Below, piece by piece: positions 22,708-33,894 of a stretch of DNA of 64,000 nt. The notes under the pieces are model-generated. The model saw only the letters and a program-made list of their open reading frames with translations, made no database searches and was not told the origin of the DNA. This DNA is from Karstenula rhodostoma CBS 690.94. Its lineage: Eukaryota; Ascomycota; Dothideomycetes; Pleosporales; Didymosphaeriaceae. How positions within the stretch are numbered: position 1 is the stretch's first letter; the number at the start of each line of letters is the position of its first letter. The stretch spans positions 744,001 through 808,000 of the forward strand of contig MU001499.1 in NCBI GenBank assembly GCA_010093485.1. The letters run 5' to 3'. Both the position numbers and the translations under genes were made by a program.

Positions 22708-24633
22708 ATGTCGCGCTCAACTACCTCGATCGAGCTGGAGCCCCATGCGGCGTCCACGCCCATTGTTCTTACCCAAAGCCCTGGTCTGCCCACCAAGAGC
22801 GATGACATGCCACTAGCAGCGGATGAACCTCAGCCCGCCAACTCGGTCACTTCAACGACGTTGCAAGCGCCGACGAGGGGCACAACGACTATTGTGTTAG
22901 TTACGGTCGTCTGTGTGACCATGATATCTACGCTGCTAGCGGGTTTGGTGACTGTGGGTCTGCCGACCATGGCAAAAGATTTAAACATCCCGCCTAGTCT
23001 CCTTCTGTGGTAAGTCATTCACTTGAACGTCTCCGAAAAAAGACTTAGTTTCGTAGGCCACTCTCCATCTACGCCCTTGCATGCGGTTGCACTCTATTAC
23101 TGCTCGGTTCCCTCACCGATGTCGTCGGCAGTAGACCCATGTATCTCATAGGTTGCGTCTTGCAATCTGCCTTCACCCTAGCCTGTGGCCTTGCCCAAAC
23201 ATCAACGCAGCTTATCACGTTCCGTGCACTGGCTGGAGTGGCAATCAGTTTCTGTCTACCGTCTGCTGTCAGTATCATTACGAGCACTTTCCCTGAAGGG
23301 AAAAGTAGAAACCGTAGGTAACGCTGGAGCACTTGGTAGCTATGTCTTGCACATAGATACGAAGTACTCACATACATCTTCCTGACTTACGCTGACATCT
23401 CCCTCGCACGTTAGTCGCTTTTGCGTCCATGGGTGGAGGACAGCCCATCGGGTTTTCCCTCGGGCTTACGCTTGGCGGTGTTTTCTCAAATACCATCGGC
23501 TGGAGATGGGGCTTCCACATCGCCGCCATCATCAATAGCGTGGTGTTCGTAATAGCTCTCTTCGGCCTTCCCAAGGTAGATACAGCGCATAAAGATGTGT
23601 GGAAGCGGCTCCGCACAGAGATCGATTGGATCGGCATCGCGATCGGAGCTGCATCTTTGACGATGCTTTCGTACTCATTTGCGTAAGATAGTCGTTGCGT
23701 TGCGCCCTGGGAATTTTACTAAGATTCATAGCTTGATCAGTGATAACGGTTCCAGTATAAAGCAGCCTGCCACGCTTTCGACGCTCGTGATATCGATTGC
23801 ATTGATTCCGGGATTTGTATACTGGGTCGGTCGACAAGAGCGATTGGGCAGACCTGCTATTATTCCGAACTCCTTGTGGCGCAACCGTATCTTCACTACC
23901 ATATGTATTGGGGTCTTCATGACGTGGGGTATCTTCAATTCTATTGAGACACTCCTTACGCTCTTCTTCCAAGACGTGCAAGAGATATCTGCGATTCAAA
24001 CATCCGTCCGCTTCTTGCCTACGCCTATCGCTGGGGCTATAGCGAACATAGTCATGGGTCTCTTGGTACACAAAATCCGAGCAGACTGGGCTGTCATTGT
24101 TGCGATTTTGATGACTGCAATCGCTGCACTTCTGATGTCCATCATACAACCTGAATGGCAAGTTTCCCCCTACAAAGCGAATGTCTTTTCTTTGCAATCC
24201 AGTCTTAGCTTCGCTTAGACATGATCGAAGTATCATCCTCCCACTCTGTGACAAAGACTGATTTTGCATCCGCAGGTCGTACTGGGCTTGCGCGTTTCCG
24301 GCAGTCTTGCTCCAGCCTATTGGGGCTGACGCCTTGTTCACCGTGTCGAACTTAGTCATCACATCTGTGTTTCCTGCGAAGACACAAGCGTTGGCAGGCG
24401 GCGTCTTCAACACCATCGCGCAAATCGGCAAGAGTGTAGGGCTTGCGGCGACCGGTCTCATCGCTGCAAGTGTGACCGAGAACAGTAAATGGGCTGACAA
24501 ACAGAGCCCCCCGGCACTGATGGAAGGATACAGAGCTGCATTTTGGTTTACGTTTGCTGGGAGTGTGGGAACAATCTTGCTCTTCAGCTGGGGTTTGAGA
24601 GGCATCGGAAGAGTCGGCATGAAGCGGGAGTAA
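22708..24633 (+). CDS. MFS drug:H+ antiporter (DHA2-like)
   Basis: Exons 22708-23009, 23057-23313, 23415-23682, 23732-24157 and 24276-24633 give 536 aa. A Ser/Thr/Pro-rich cytosolic N-terminus of about 65 residues precedes the first membrane helix (TTTIVLVTVVCVTMISTLL). Helices then recur through the protein with motif-A-like GSLTDVVGSRPMYLIG, motif-C-like MGGGQPIGFSLGLTLGG and a last helix ending LLFSWGLRG. By eye I count 12-14 helices; the family is one of the fungal multidrug or toxin efflux groups. It would export an unknown compound across the plasma membrane. The fourth intron has a GC donor (CTGAATG|GCAAGT). No biosynthetic genes flank it, so it is not obviously part of a cluster. Confidence 0.85.
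24158..24275 (+). other. GC-AG intron in the MFS gene
   Basis: The donor is GCAAGT, the canonical form of GC donors, and the acceptor is CCGCAG. The join restores Glu-Trp-Ser-Tyr-Trp in frame. No GT donor nearby would do so. Confidence 0.75.
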
Positions 24634-25560
24634 GAGCCAGATCTGCTACGTCGACTGTTAATATACAAAGTATGAGAATCACCACGCGACTGTCATTGCT
24701 CACGGTGTACATAGTCAAGTAGAGCATGCGCACCTCTCGCACATGTCATTGCAAACAACAGCAGTACTTTCACCACACTGTCATCGATGATCATCGTTTC
24801 ATCCCCTACTACAACCATCTGCCTTTGTCAGACTTGCAGCTGAATAATCGCGCATTCATACAGTGTCTCAGAGTCAAGAGCCAACGCCATCCAATCCCTT
24901 CAGGGCTGCTATTTCAGAGTGATGATCAGTATGCGTGCCTCGAAACATGCAGCCGTTTGCGCCGAAGCTAAGCACCTGCAAGGCGTACAACTGCCGCGTT
25001 TCTCCGTCACCCTCCGCCATCAACATAGCTAACATCCTCCAGACCAGGCTGGCTACATCAACCTCGGCACAGGCAGCTGCCACTACTTCCCCGACGTCGG
25101 CGAAGCGCAGATTCGCTAGGCGTCCGCTTTTAAGATCACTGCTGCAAGCGGTAGGGGCTCAGCTTGTTATATCTTGAACTGTATCCTAAGACTGGATATA
25201 GTGAGACGAGGATGGGGAGGATTGAACCAATTGAAAATATGGGCGCGGGGAGATGTATTTTGCATGTGGATAGGAGTACGGGCCAGTCGGAATATGCGCT
25301 GAGTGTTATTCTGAAATGTTGAGGTATGACGATGATGGCTGCTGAATTCTAAGATACAGTCATTTATGTGTAGTGGATTTTGGTCAGTCACGCTTTTAAC
25401 TGACTTGGACTCTACGGCTAGTCATTCGAGTAAGGCATGTCTTCTCTAATATTTATCTTGCATTCTTTTTTCTTTTACCAGAACCAGTATTTCCTTCTTC
25501 CAGGACCTTGACCATAACCTTCATAGCAGCTCCTTGGATCAGGGTTAAATCCACGAAAAC
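24634..25560. other. Intergenic, MFS to Bys1-like gene
   Basis: Mostly AT-rich. A possible relic is at 24931-25119: splicing from about 25001 (GTTTCT) to 25045 (CTCCAG) would give a short product ending GYINLGTGSCHYFPDVGEAQIR. It has only two Cys and no signal peptide, so I do not call a gene. I see nothing else. Confidence 0.35.
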
Positions 25561-26849
25561 ATGCACTCGAAGACCCTTGGTTCGCTGATGCTTTTAGGCA
25601 CTCTCGGGGCAGCATCTTCCGAAACACAAACCCCGCCGTTGACCTCTTCGCAGACGACAAGCTCATATACAAATCATACTTCCGCGGAGGAAACACCGCC
25701 AAGGATCAATACGACCCTCACTTCAACTTCCAACGTTCCTTCCTCGGCGCAGTCCTCACTTTCCTCAGCCATACCAACCCAAGAACCAGGTACAGCCCCA
25801 CAACCTAAAACCGCAAACTTGACCACCCCAGACGACGGCTCGCAACACGGCAACGTCTTAATCTACAACTCGTGCTCCTACGATGTCTACTTGCTCTCCG
25901 TCGGTGCCCACTACCTAGGCGGGTGCGCTTCCCTCCCCTACCCTCATACATACACCCCATACTTACACCCACAGACACCGCGACGGCTCTGCCGTAGGCT
26001 GGGGCACCCCCGAAGATGCCGTCTACCACACCATCCCCTCGGGCACCCACTACACCGAGCCCTTTCGCACGAGCGCCGGCTGCGCCTACACCGGCGCCCC
26101 GCCCTACTGCCCAGCCGAGGACAAACTCGCGGGCCAGGGCGTGTCCATCAAGATCTCACGCTCGAACAATCCCGCAGACCAGAACATCACGCAGCTGGAA
26201 TACGCGTTGTATCAAAACCCCAACATACACGACACCTTTAAGCGGCTGTACTACGACGTCAGCCTGCTAGACTGCGGCGCGCCGGATGTCAGCGTTACAG
26301 ACTTCAACGCTACAGACACGATGTACGCGAAGAAGAAGGAGCTGTGCCCGGGGTATATAGGCGGTGTGGCGGTGACGTTCAGCGGGGATGAGGGGGGGAA
26401 GGTGTGTCCGCCGGTGTACTGCGACGGGGAGAGTAAGTGTTTTATGATCTACACGTTTGATCGGACGAGGCGGCAGGAGTCGAGTTTTACGTGTGAGAGC
26501 GAGTACAAGGGGGATCTGAGGCTGGATCTTTGTGTGGCGAAGGGGGGTGAGGAGTAAGTGTTTCTCGACGTTGTTGGGAGTGAGGGCGAAGGCTGACAAG
26601 GGTTGCAGGGTCCAAGACGCGGCGGAGAAATTTAGCAGCTGGGCGCAGACCGCTACGCATGAAGTACTCATGCTGCAACTGAATAAGACTGCGTCGCCGC
26701 TAGGTGGGTTGACATCGCTCTCAGGCTCGCAGACTGCGGCGTCTACAAGTTTGCAATCAGTTACGCTCGAGACGCGGACCAGCACTGTTGTTGTCACTGT
26801 GCAGCATTTGAGCGTAAAAACGGTCGCAAGCTCTTCTACCGTAGCATAG
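25561..26849 (+). CDS. Bys1-like secreted protein
   Basis: Exons 25561-25922, 25975-26553 and 26609-26849 give 393 aa. A signal peptide (MHSKTLGSLMLLGTLGAASS) precedes a long Ser/Thr/Pro stretch (to about residue 100) that would be O-glycosylated. The Bys1 core starts at GNVLIYNSCSYDVYLLSVG and continues with DGSAVGWGTPEDAVYHTIP and eight or more Cys. The C-terminal tail is again Ser/Thr-rich. BYS1 was first named as a yeast-phase-specific gene in Blastomyces; its fold resembles thaumatin-like and allergen-type beta proteins, and its role is unknown. The protein is about twice the length of short Bys1 proteins because of the added Ser/Thr regions. Cell-wall association is an inference. Confidence 0.8.
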
Positions 26850-27071
26850 GGGAGGTGCCGTGGAAGGTTGGTAGGATATGCTTGATTGTAATATTCCGTT
26901 GGTTCTAACCGAGACTGTTATTTCCTTATACTCAATGCAATATATTTTGTTCTACCTTGGTTTTCTTAATCTGCCTCGTTGCTATCGATACATGTACATT
27001 TTAGCAAGTTTACTTCCCAGCACAAGAAGAAACAATGTTGCTCGCCCAGTAACACGCCATAAAAACCAGTG

Positions 27072-29591
27072 TTATGTTTTACCCCTCAAACTCTTCAGCT
27101 CAGGACTGACGCTCTCTCTACTCCTCAACGTCAGTCCCGCCGCCTTCTGGGCCAGCCCCACACACTCCTGCACCCGCTTCTTCTTTGACAATCCAACTGC
27201 CAACGCTCCAACAAACGTGTCTCCACATCCATTTACACTCACCACTTCCTCCTTTTCCAATACCTTCGTAGGATACAGCCTCACATACAGGCCGCCCACC
27301 TCCTGATCCCCATTGTTGCACCGTGCAAGTACGTACTGCGCCTCGTCCGCCGAGCTAAGCACCGGATCGCCCGCTTTGAGCAACTGCGTGAGCAGAACGC
27401 CCTGCGGGCCGAGTTTCGTCAAAATGGTAGGAAAGAAAGGGAGAAGTTTGATCGATTGTTGCGGGATCCCGGCGTCTACGAGGGCGGGAGTCGTGGTGTA
27501 GGCGAGCGGGACGCGGAGACCGACAGACGGGATGCCCAGGGCATCGATGATGGTGAACCACTCTGGAGATTCGAATAGACCGAGGCTGTAGGCGTGGTTG
27601 TGTAAGGCTTGGAGTTCGAGCTCGTTGGGTGTGATGATGTCGACTAGTGGGTAGGTGATAGGGTCTTGACTGGATTTGGGAGGGAAGATGCGTAGGGCTT
27701 TCGCCGTGGAAACGGGCTCGAAGATAGTGGTAGTGTGCGGCGAGGTTCTACCTATGTTGAGCCACTTGTGGAGGGAAGCGGAGTCCCAGTTGGCGTCCGC
27801 GACAAAGACATCTGGGAGAGAGTGCGTGGATCCGACGTTGAGAAGTTCTATCAATTGTGATTCGGGTATGTTTTCGAGTATTTTCATGTCAGCCATAGCG
27901 AGTGTAAGGTCCTTGTTCGCATTGTTGATGGCAACATACTGAGCAGTACGTGCTGGTTTTGGAAGAGTGCGGATGCCGATAATGGCCATGCCTTCGTCTC
28001 CTAGCTGGCTGAGAGCTGCCCGTCCGGTAAGATCATCGCCGACGGCGCTGCGAAGTTGGACTGCAGCACCAAGGAGGTGTGCTGCTTTGGCGATGTTGTG
28101 AGCTACGCCTCCTAATGTCTGATTGACAACGGCAGGGTTTGATGTATGTAACGCAGGCTCGATTGGGTCGGGCGAGTTAGTGAAGGGCGCATAGTCACAA
28201 GAAAAGTCCACTGCCAGAGCGCCCGCGACCACGACATCCACTGCTGGGGAGTTTATTGGTGATTTGGCCCCAACAGGCGTCGCTTCAGGTAAGGTTGCGC
28301 TGTTACGACTGATTTCCGCGGTAGATGCAGGGCTAGACAAGATAGGATTGGAGCTTGAAGATGTGTGTCTACATACCTACATCAGCACCAAGGTCTATAA
28401 CTGAGCGGCAGGTCGATTCGCTCACCCTTGGGCATCGTCTTGCTTTGACTCTAGCACTGCAAGTTCTCGGGCTACAATTGTGGCACGCCTCACGTTGGAC
28501 TCTATAAGGGCCTTGTTTGCGGGGATGCTTGCACCCTTGGTCAGCTCCTTGACCTTGGCAAGGATGAAAGGCGTGTTGTCTTTGCCGATGATGCCCGAAG
28601 CATTAGCCTGTTTTATGGCTTCCTCAATCACGGCGTCCATAGTTTCCTTGGGGATGGCACTCTCTGCGGGAATTGGGTTGGCGAAGTGCAGTCCGGAAGA
28701 AATGTTCAGCGAGTGTTGCGCATCTTGTCACGGTGAGCTTTGAGATGTTTGCATGCTTTGGGAAATACATACGGATAATCGCAGCAGCCTCGATCTCATT
28801 CTCAATCGTTGTGGGGCTCTTCACGCCACTGTCCCTGGACCAAAACGCCGGGAAATCTACACTACCCGTGCGCCCGTCAGCGAAGGTGCCGACGAAGGCA
28901 CCTTCGGTCTCAAGATACTCCAACGTTCGGGGTATGTCGAGGAAGCTCTTGCATCCGCTGGAAATGACAGTGACTGGTGTTCGACCCAGCTCTGTCAAAT
29001 CTGCAGATACATCCATGCTGGATTCAGCTCCGCGATGTACTCCACCGAGACCGCCGGTACCGAACACCTTTATGCCAGCCAAGTGTGCCAGTAGCATGGT
29101 TGCCGATATTGTAGTCCCTCCATTGAAGTGTTTCCCTACTAATCGCTGCCCGCAGACGTAGCTGAGGTCTCTTCTCGAGAGCTTCAGGGTGGTGTTGCGG
29201 CCAGCTGACTCTGTGAGTCTGATCAATTCCTCCGGGTCCATGCCCACGCGTACGACGCCGTCCAGAATGCCTATGGTCGCCGGGACACCGCCATTGACAC
29301 GCACAACGCTTTCGAGTAGGGAAGCCAGAGCTACATTTTCGGGGTAGGGAAACCCTGGGTATGTGTCAGTACGTGAAGACGCGAATAGCCATATTTCTTC
29401 CACGCACCATGGGTATATATTGTCGTCTCGAGTGCGACAACGGGCTTCTTAGCATGCAGGGCTTCTCGCACCTCCTCTGACACGCGGAAGAAGCCATTGT
29501 TCGTGAGGTGGCGCCTCCCTTGACCGGTAAATGTAGCTCCGCTGGCTCGCGAAAGGCTCGCCCGGTGGCCTGCTCTGAGGAGGGGTCCCAT
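27072..29591 (-). CDS. Bifunctional pseudouridine-5'-phosphate glycosidase / pseudouridine kinase
   Basis: Exons 29408-29591, 28773-29354, 28426-28723 and 27072-28368 give 786 aa with frame preserved. The N-terminal half is PsuG: VALETTIYTHGFPYPENVALA (PsuG start motif), GGTTISATMLLA, and catalytic-type SSGCKSFLDIPRTLEYLET, then NPIPAES. The C-terminal half is a PfkB-family kinase: VVAGALAVDFSCDY, GGVAHNIAKAAHLLG and the ATP-site motif NGCGDTFVGAL, where the usual GAGD is GCGD but the catalytic Asp is kept. The kinase phosphorylates pseudouridine; the glycosidase then splits pseudouridine-5'-phosphate into uracil and ribose-5-phosphate. Bacteria encode these as psuK and psuG; fungi fuse them. 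The N-terminus (LLRAGHRASLSRASG) is basic, Ser/Arg-rich and could target mitochondria. It diverges from OST1 across 327 bp. Confidence 0.92.
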
Positions 29592-29918
29592 TGCGCGACT
29601 GCAGAGCGAACTGACTTGGCAGCGACTGAGAGCACAGGCCAGACTATAAGGGAGACGTCAAGGCGCTAAGTTCACCGCCTCGTCCAGTGCCTTATCTGTG
29701 TTGCAGTGCGGACCTTCGGCGCACGGCGAAGCTCGCGCATGCCCGGGTGGCGGGGCGGAGGTCTTGGCCAGACGGGGAAAGCGCGACCCGCGCGGAGCGG
29801 AAGGCACGTCCGGCGTAAGATGCCACGTTCCTGGAGGTCCAACGCCGCGCAAGCTCCACGAAACCTCCAATTCCCACGTCGCCTCACCTATGCTTGGGTA
29901 ACTTGACTGCTACCCAAC
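29592..29918. promoter_or_regulatory. Shared promoter, PsuG-PsuK gene and OST1
   Basis: A 327-bp GC-rich spacer between divergent start codons. Frames in it run on both strands without motifs. It must hold both core promoters; I find no TATA box. Confidence 0.55.
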
Positions 29919-31459
29919 ATGAGGTCCCTCCCTCTATTTTCGAGCTGCTTAGCTGCGCTCTCGAGCTTCGCCTGCGCCGAATTGAACCTCTCGCAGCCGC
30001 TGCTCTCGAGGCAGGTGCTCCCCGGCACCTTCAAGCCGCCGCAGGTCTTCAAGAACGTCAACCTCGTCCGCAACACGAACCTGGATAAATCATACCCAAG
30101 AGAAACAATCAATGTCGTCATAGAAAACATTGATACCAAGCCGCAATCGGAATACTACCTGCCTTTCGAAACCAGCTTGATATCGAGAGTGGGCGGCCTT
30201 GAGGTCAGGGACAAGAAGGATGCAGACAGCGGCTTCTTCAAGGTCGAGGTCGTAGGGCTTGATGCCCAGAGGTAGGATGTGACGGTCCAATGAGCATCGG
30301 CTCGTACTGACATAGACATAGCTCGACCGAATTCTATCTGATCCACCTCCCAACTCCGCTCGCGCCTAAGCAGCAACAAACCCTCAGCATCTCGTACTCT
30401 GTTCTCTCTGCGCTCGCGCCGGTCCCTGCGAAGATTGGTCAATCCGAGAAGCAATACGTTCAGTACACCTTTAGCGCTTACACGCCCTCCGCGTACGTTA
30501 GCGAGAAGCAAAAGACGAAACTCAAGTTTCCCAGCGGCGACGTCCCCGATTACACAACCCTCCCAGCCGACCTCAATGCCGAAAAGAAGGTCGACCCGCA
30601 GAAGCAGGGCTCCACTTTCACATACGGCCCCTACAACGATGTTCCAGCTGGTGCTGATCAGGATGTCAGCGTGCGCTATGAGTTTACAAAGCCACTCACC
30701 CACGCTTCGCTCCTGGAGCGCGACATCGAGGTCTCGCACTGGGGCGGTAACTTGGCAACGGAGGAGCGCTACTGGCTCACCAACCAGGGTGCCGAGCTGA
30801 AGAACCACTTCTCCCGTGTTGAGTGGCAGAAGACCCAGTACCTGAACCCTCCCTCTTCCGCTTTGAAAGGACTCAACCTTCCCTTGCACCCTGGTGCCAT
30901 GGACCCGTACTTCACCGACGACATCGGCAACGTTTCCACCTCGCGTTTCCGACCGGGGAAGAAGGAGAACCTCCTGGAACTAAAGCCTCGCTACCCCGTC
31001 TTCGGGGGCTGGAAGTACAGCTTCCGCGTCGGTTGGAATGCCGATCTGAGCACTTACCTCCGCAAGCTTAGCAAGGGCGATACCTATGTGTTGAAGGTTC
31101 CTTTCCTCGAGGGTCCTCGCCTTGCTGAAGGAATTCAGTATTCAAAGGTGCATCTTCGCATCATTCTTCCTGAGGGCGCTACGAACGTCAAGTACTCCAC
31201 CACGGTACCGCTGACCGACAGCAAGACGAGCATCCACCACACTTTTATGGATACGCTGGGTAGATCCACTCTGGAATTGCACGCCATCAACATCATGGAC
31301 GAGTTTAGAGAGCGCGATTTGATTGTAACGTATGATTACTCGTGGACTGCGGGCTACAGGAAGCCGATCGTCATTACTCTCGGCATGTTCGCTGTTTTCG
31401 CAGCGACCTGGGTACTGGGCAGTATTGATACGAGCATTGGAAAGTCCAAGAAGGCGTGA
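29919..31459 (+). CDS. OST1: Oligosaccharyltransferase subunit Ost1 (ribophorin I)
   Basis: Exons 29919-30271 and 30322-31459 give 496 aa. A signal peptide (MRSLPLFSSCLAALSSFACA) leads into the ribophorin I domain (VFKNVNLVRNTNLDKSYPRE at about residue 45). HWGGNLATEERYWLTNQGAELK and GGWKYSFRVGWN are characteristic internal segments. One membrane helix lies near the C-terminus (PIVITLGMFAVFAATWVLG), followed by a short Lys-rich cytosolic tail (GKSKKA) like an ER-retention signal. Ost1 is a non-catalytic subunit of the ER complex that transfers the lipid-linked glycan to Asn in nascent proteins, and is near the usual yeast length (476 aa). Confidence 0.95.
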
Positions 31460-31853
31460 AGTGTGGGCTTGAGTCAGGAAAGCCCGTTGAGAGTTCAAGC
31501 CGGCATCAATCGTGCCGCGGGAAGCGCAAGTATGAACCGGGTAGAAGTAAATGGGATTGGGAAAAGTTCATGTAGGAGTACCATCGGTTGGAACCTTATG
31601 AGAGCCTGGCATGGACACTTTTCTTTGATGTAGAAAGTATTGAAGCGTTTGCAAATGTCCAACCGTCTATTTTCAGGCGACATGAGTCTTTTGGAACAAA
31701 ATACGTAACGACTCATACGGTCGCGTTGCTTCGAATACGGCCCATTGCTTATAGTAACGAATCACTGTGACGCAAGAGAGTTATTATGCAAGCTGTTGAT
31801 GATATGATGTTTCCAAAAGAGGCAAATGATGCTCAAGAGCAAAGGTGCAAACA
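31460..31853. other. Convergent 3' flanks, OST1 and Gal80-like gene
   Basis: AT-rich from 31700. No gene seen. Confidence 0.4.
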
Positions 31854-33009
31854 TCACTGTACACCAGCCCGCTTGTACAGCTCCTCCACCAGAAACTGTC
31901 TCTTCACTGCCTCTTCCCAACCCAGGACTCCGTCGACGGCACCCTTTCCATCAGCAAACCCCTCATACAACCTCGCAATGTTCTTTGCGTACAGGGAATA
32001 CTGATCTCCACTCCACTCGTCCTTGTCCGAACGGATCTCTTCCAATCCTTCTTTTCCGTACTCGAACAGTTTGATCGTCAAGTTACCGTCCGCGATCTGA
32101 AGGTACGAGTCTGGCCCAGTGACCTGGATGGCGCCTTCAGTGCCATATATGCGCCAGAAGGCACCACATGTACCGTCGAAAGCAGGCCCGCCGCGGAGAG
32201 AGTACGAGAGAACGGCACCAGATTCAAATGTCCCATTGAGGAAGAAATGGTCGTGGGAGGTACGAGTCGTGGTGGTCGTCGGGGCGCCAGCATGGTCAGT
32301 AAGCTGGACAGTCGGAAACTGAACAGCCAGCAAGGGGTTGTACTCGTTCAACGAGCCCAGCACAACCTGTATCGCTTCTAGCGCTGTCCAGCGTCAACAT
32401 CATATTAGCCCATCAGGGAACAGGGAACTCACAGTGCACCCCATAGATACTAACCATGCTCCCGCCCAAGTTCCTGTCCTGCTGATACGCATTCCCCTCC
32501 CACGCGTTCTCCCCAAAGAACTTGGGCGTGCCATGAAACATGCTACTGACGACCCTCCCAATCTTCCCCTCCTCAATCACGCTCTTGATCTTCAGCAGCA
32601 CGGGGCTGACACCGGCCTGTAGACCGACGAGCGTCCTCACACCCTTCTCTCGCGCCAACGCAAGCATCTCGTCGGCCTGCTGCGCATTGCTAGCAAGCGG
32701 CCACTCACAGAAGACATGCTTGCCCGCCTTGAGCGCGGGGAGTAGGCAGTCATAGTGCTTATCTACGCGGACGGAGCAGACAACGAGGTCGACGTCGGGG
32801 TCGGCGGCGAGGTCGGCGGGGGAGGCGTAAGCTTTTGTGGTGGGTGGAAGGCCGTGGGTGTTGATGGCTGCTTTTGCGGAGTCGAGGGAGGAGTTGCAGA
32901 GGGCGACGATTTGGTATTTGGAGGAGGACTGGAGGTAGGGGAGGTGCGCCCAGACGGCCCAGGATTGGGTGGAGGAGAGGCCGATGAAGCCGATTTTGAT
33001 GGGGGACAT
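31854..33009 (-). CDS. Gfo/Idh/MocA-family oxidoreductase, Gal80-like
   Basis: Exons 32433-33009 and 31854-32383 (49-nt intron) give 368 aa. The N-terminus is a Rossmann fold (IKIGFIGLSSTQSWAVWAHLPYL, then YQIVALCNSS). The glycine-rich loop is GLSSTQSW rather than GxGxxG, which is also seen in Gal80-type members. The Gfo/Idh/MocA motif AGKHVFCEWPLASNAQQADE has Glu-Trp-Pro where catalytic members have Glu-Lys-Pro, so the catalytic Lys is absent. In Gal80 this fold serves as an NAD(P)-sensing regulator, so a regulatory role is possible, but an oxidoreductase with altered residues cannot be excluded. The downstream domain contains TCGAFWRIYGTEGAIQVTGP. A TATA box lies at 33103-33110 on the minus strand. 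Confidence 0.8.
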
Positions 33010-33102
33010 GGTTGGATGGGGGAGGGCAGAGTATGTTTGTGGAATCTGGATGGAAGAGCTCGTAGTCTGTTTGAGAGTTTCTGTGTATCATCGGCATAGT
33101 GG

Positions 33103-33110
33103 TTTATATA
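33103..33110 (-). promoter_or_regulatory. TATA box of the Gal80-like gene
   Basis: The sequence TATATAAA is read on the minus strand about 95 bases upstream of the start codon, the usual position range for fungal TATA elements. Confidence 0.5.
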
Positions 33111-33447
33111 CGGTTCTACGGCTTTGATGCATTATACAGCATTGCGGAGGACATTGCGGAGGTCTGTAGTAGGAGTTGAGACGACCCATCTCTGGGCACA
33201 TGGTTCTGCAGAGCTATGGAATGGCGAGGGCGATGTGTGACGATTGCGGAGGACCTGCGGACAGGCTTGCGGACTTGCGGAGGAGGCTTGATTTGCTTTG
33301 AAATACGGCTGTAGGGACGAAGTAACGAACACCACGTTAGAAGGCCACAGCATGGATGCGAGCTTATCCCGCAAAGTCACTGGAAAGGTCCAAGGCGAAC
33401 AAGGACGTAGCGTGGCATTCATGGTTGTTTACAGGGACAGGGACACG

Positions 33448-33453
33448 CACGTG
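33448..33453. promoter_or_regulatory. CACGTG box (distal) upstream of VTC4
   Basis: CACGTG in the context GCACGTGCCC, 447 bases upstream of the VTC4 start. It is the core of Pho4/NUC-1 and other bHLH sites. Confidence 0.4.
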
Positions 33454-33644
33454 CCCCATTTCCCAATGCGGCCGCGACGCCTGATTGGTGTCCAAGCTCA
33501 CCCCAGATCTGTTGCGACGAGCAAACAAGCAATTGTGACGACACCACGAAAAGCGGCCACGGAGTGCTGCACGCTGCGCATCTTGCTGCACGGTAAAGCA
33601 CTCTCGACGTCTCCGCATTGATTGATTGCAAGAGCAGGAGACGG

Positions 33645-33652
33645 CACGTGGG
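33645..33652 (+). promoter_or_regulatory. CACGTGGG box (proximal) upstream of VTC4
   Basis: CACGTGGG, 250 bases upstream of the VTC4 start, matches the high-affinity Pho4 site of yeast. VTC genes belong to the yeast PHO regulon, so phosphate control is a reasonable inference. Confidence 0.5.
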
Positions 33653-33894
33653 CTGGTCGGCCCTTCCCACTCGTCGCTGCTGCGGCCCGTCCTGCAGCGA
33701 GACCCGCAGAGCTTGGGCCCCAGCCCTCTGTTTCCAGAGTCTGCGAACACATGAATGCGCGGGGGCTCCACCCTTCCCAGACATCTTCTGGCCTTTGTTG
33801 ATTGTTGATTTTCTACAGAGCTCTTCTTTCATTCTTACCATCTTCTCAGTCGTTGTGAAGGCGCGTCGGCACGCAATTGCCGCTGCTGATAAGC

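Larger units (their letters stand above)
33010..33894. other. Divergent intergenic, Gal80-like gene and VTC4
   Basis: Contains the TATA box of the minus gene and two CACGTG boxes in front of VTC4. Short GC-rich repeats of GCGGAGGAC/TTGCGGA are scattered at 33140-33290. A C/T-rich tract at about 33780-33850 precedes the VTC4 start. Confidence 0.45.
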
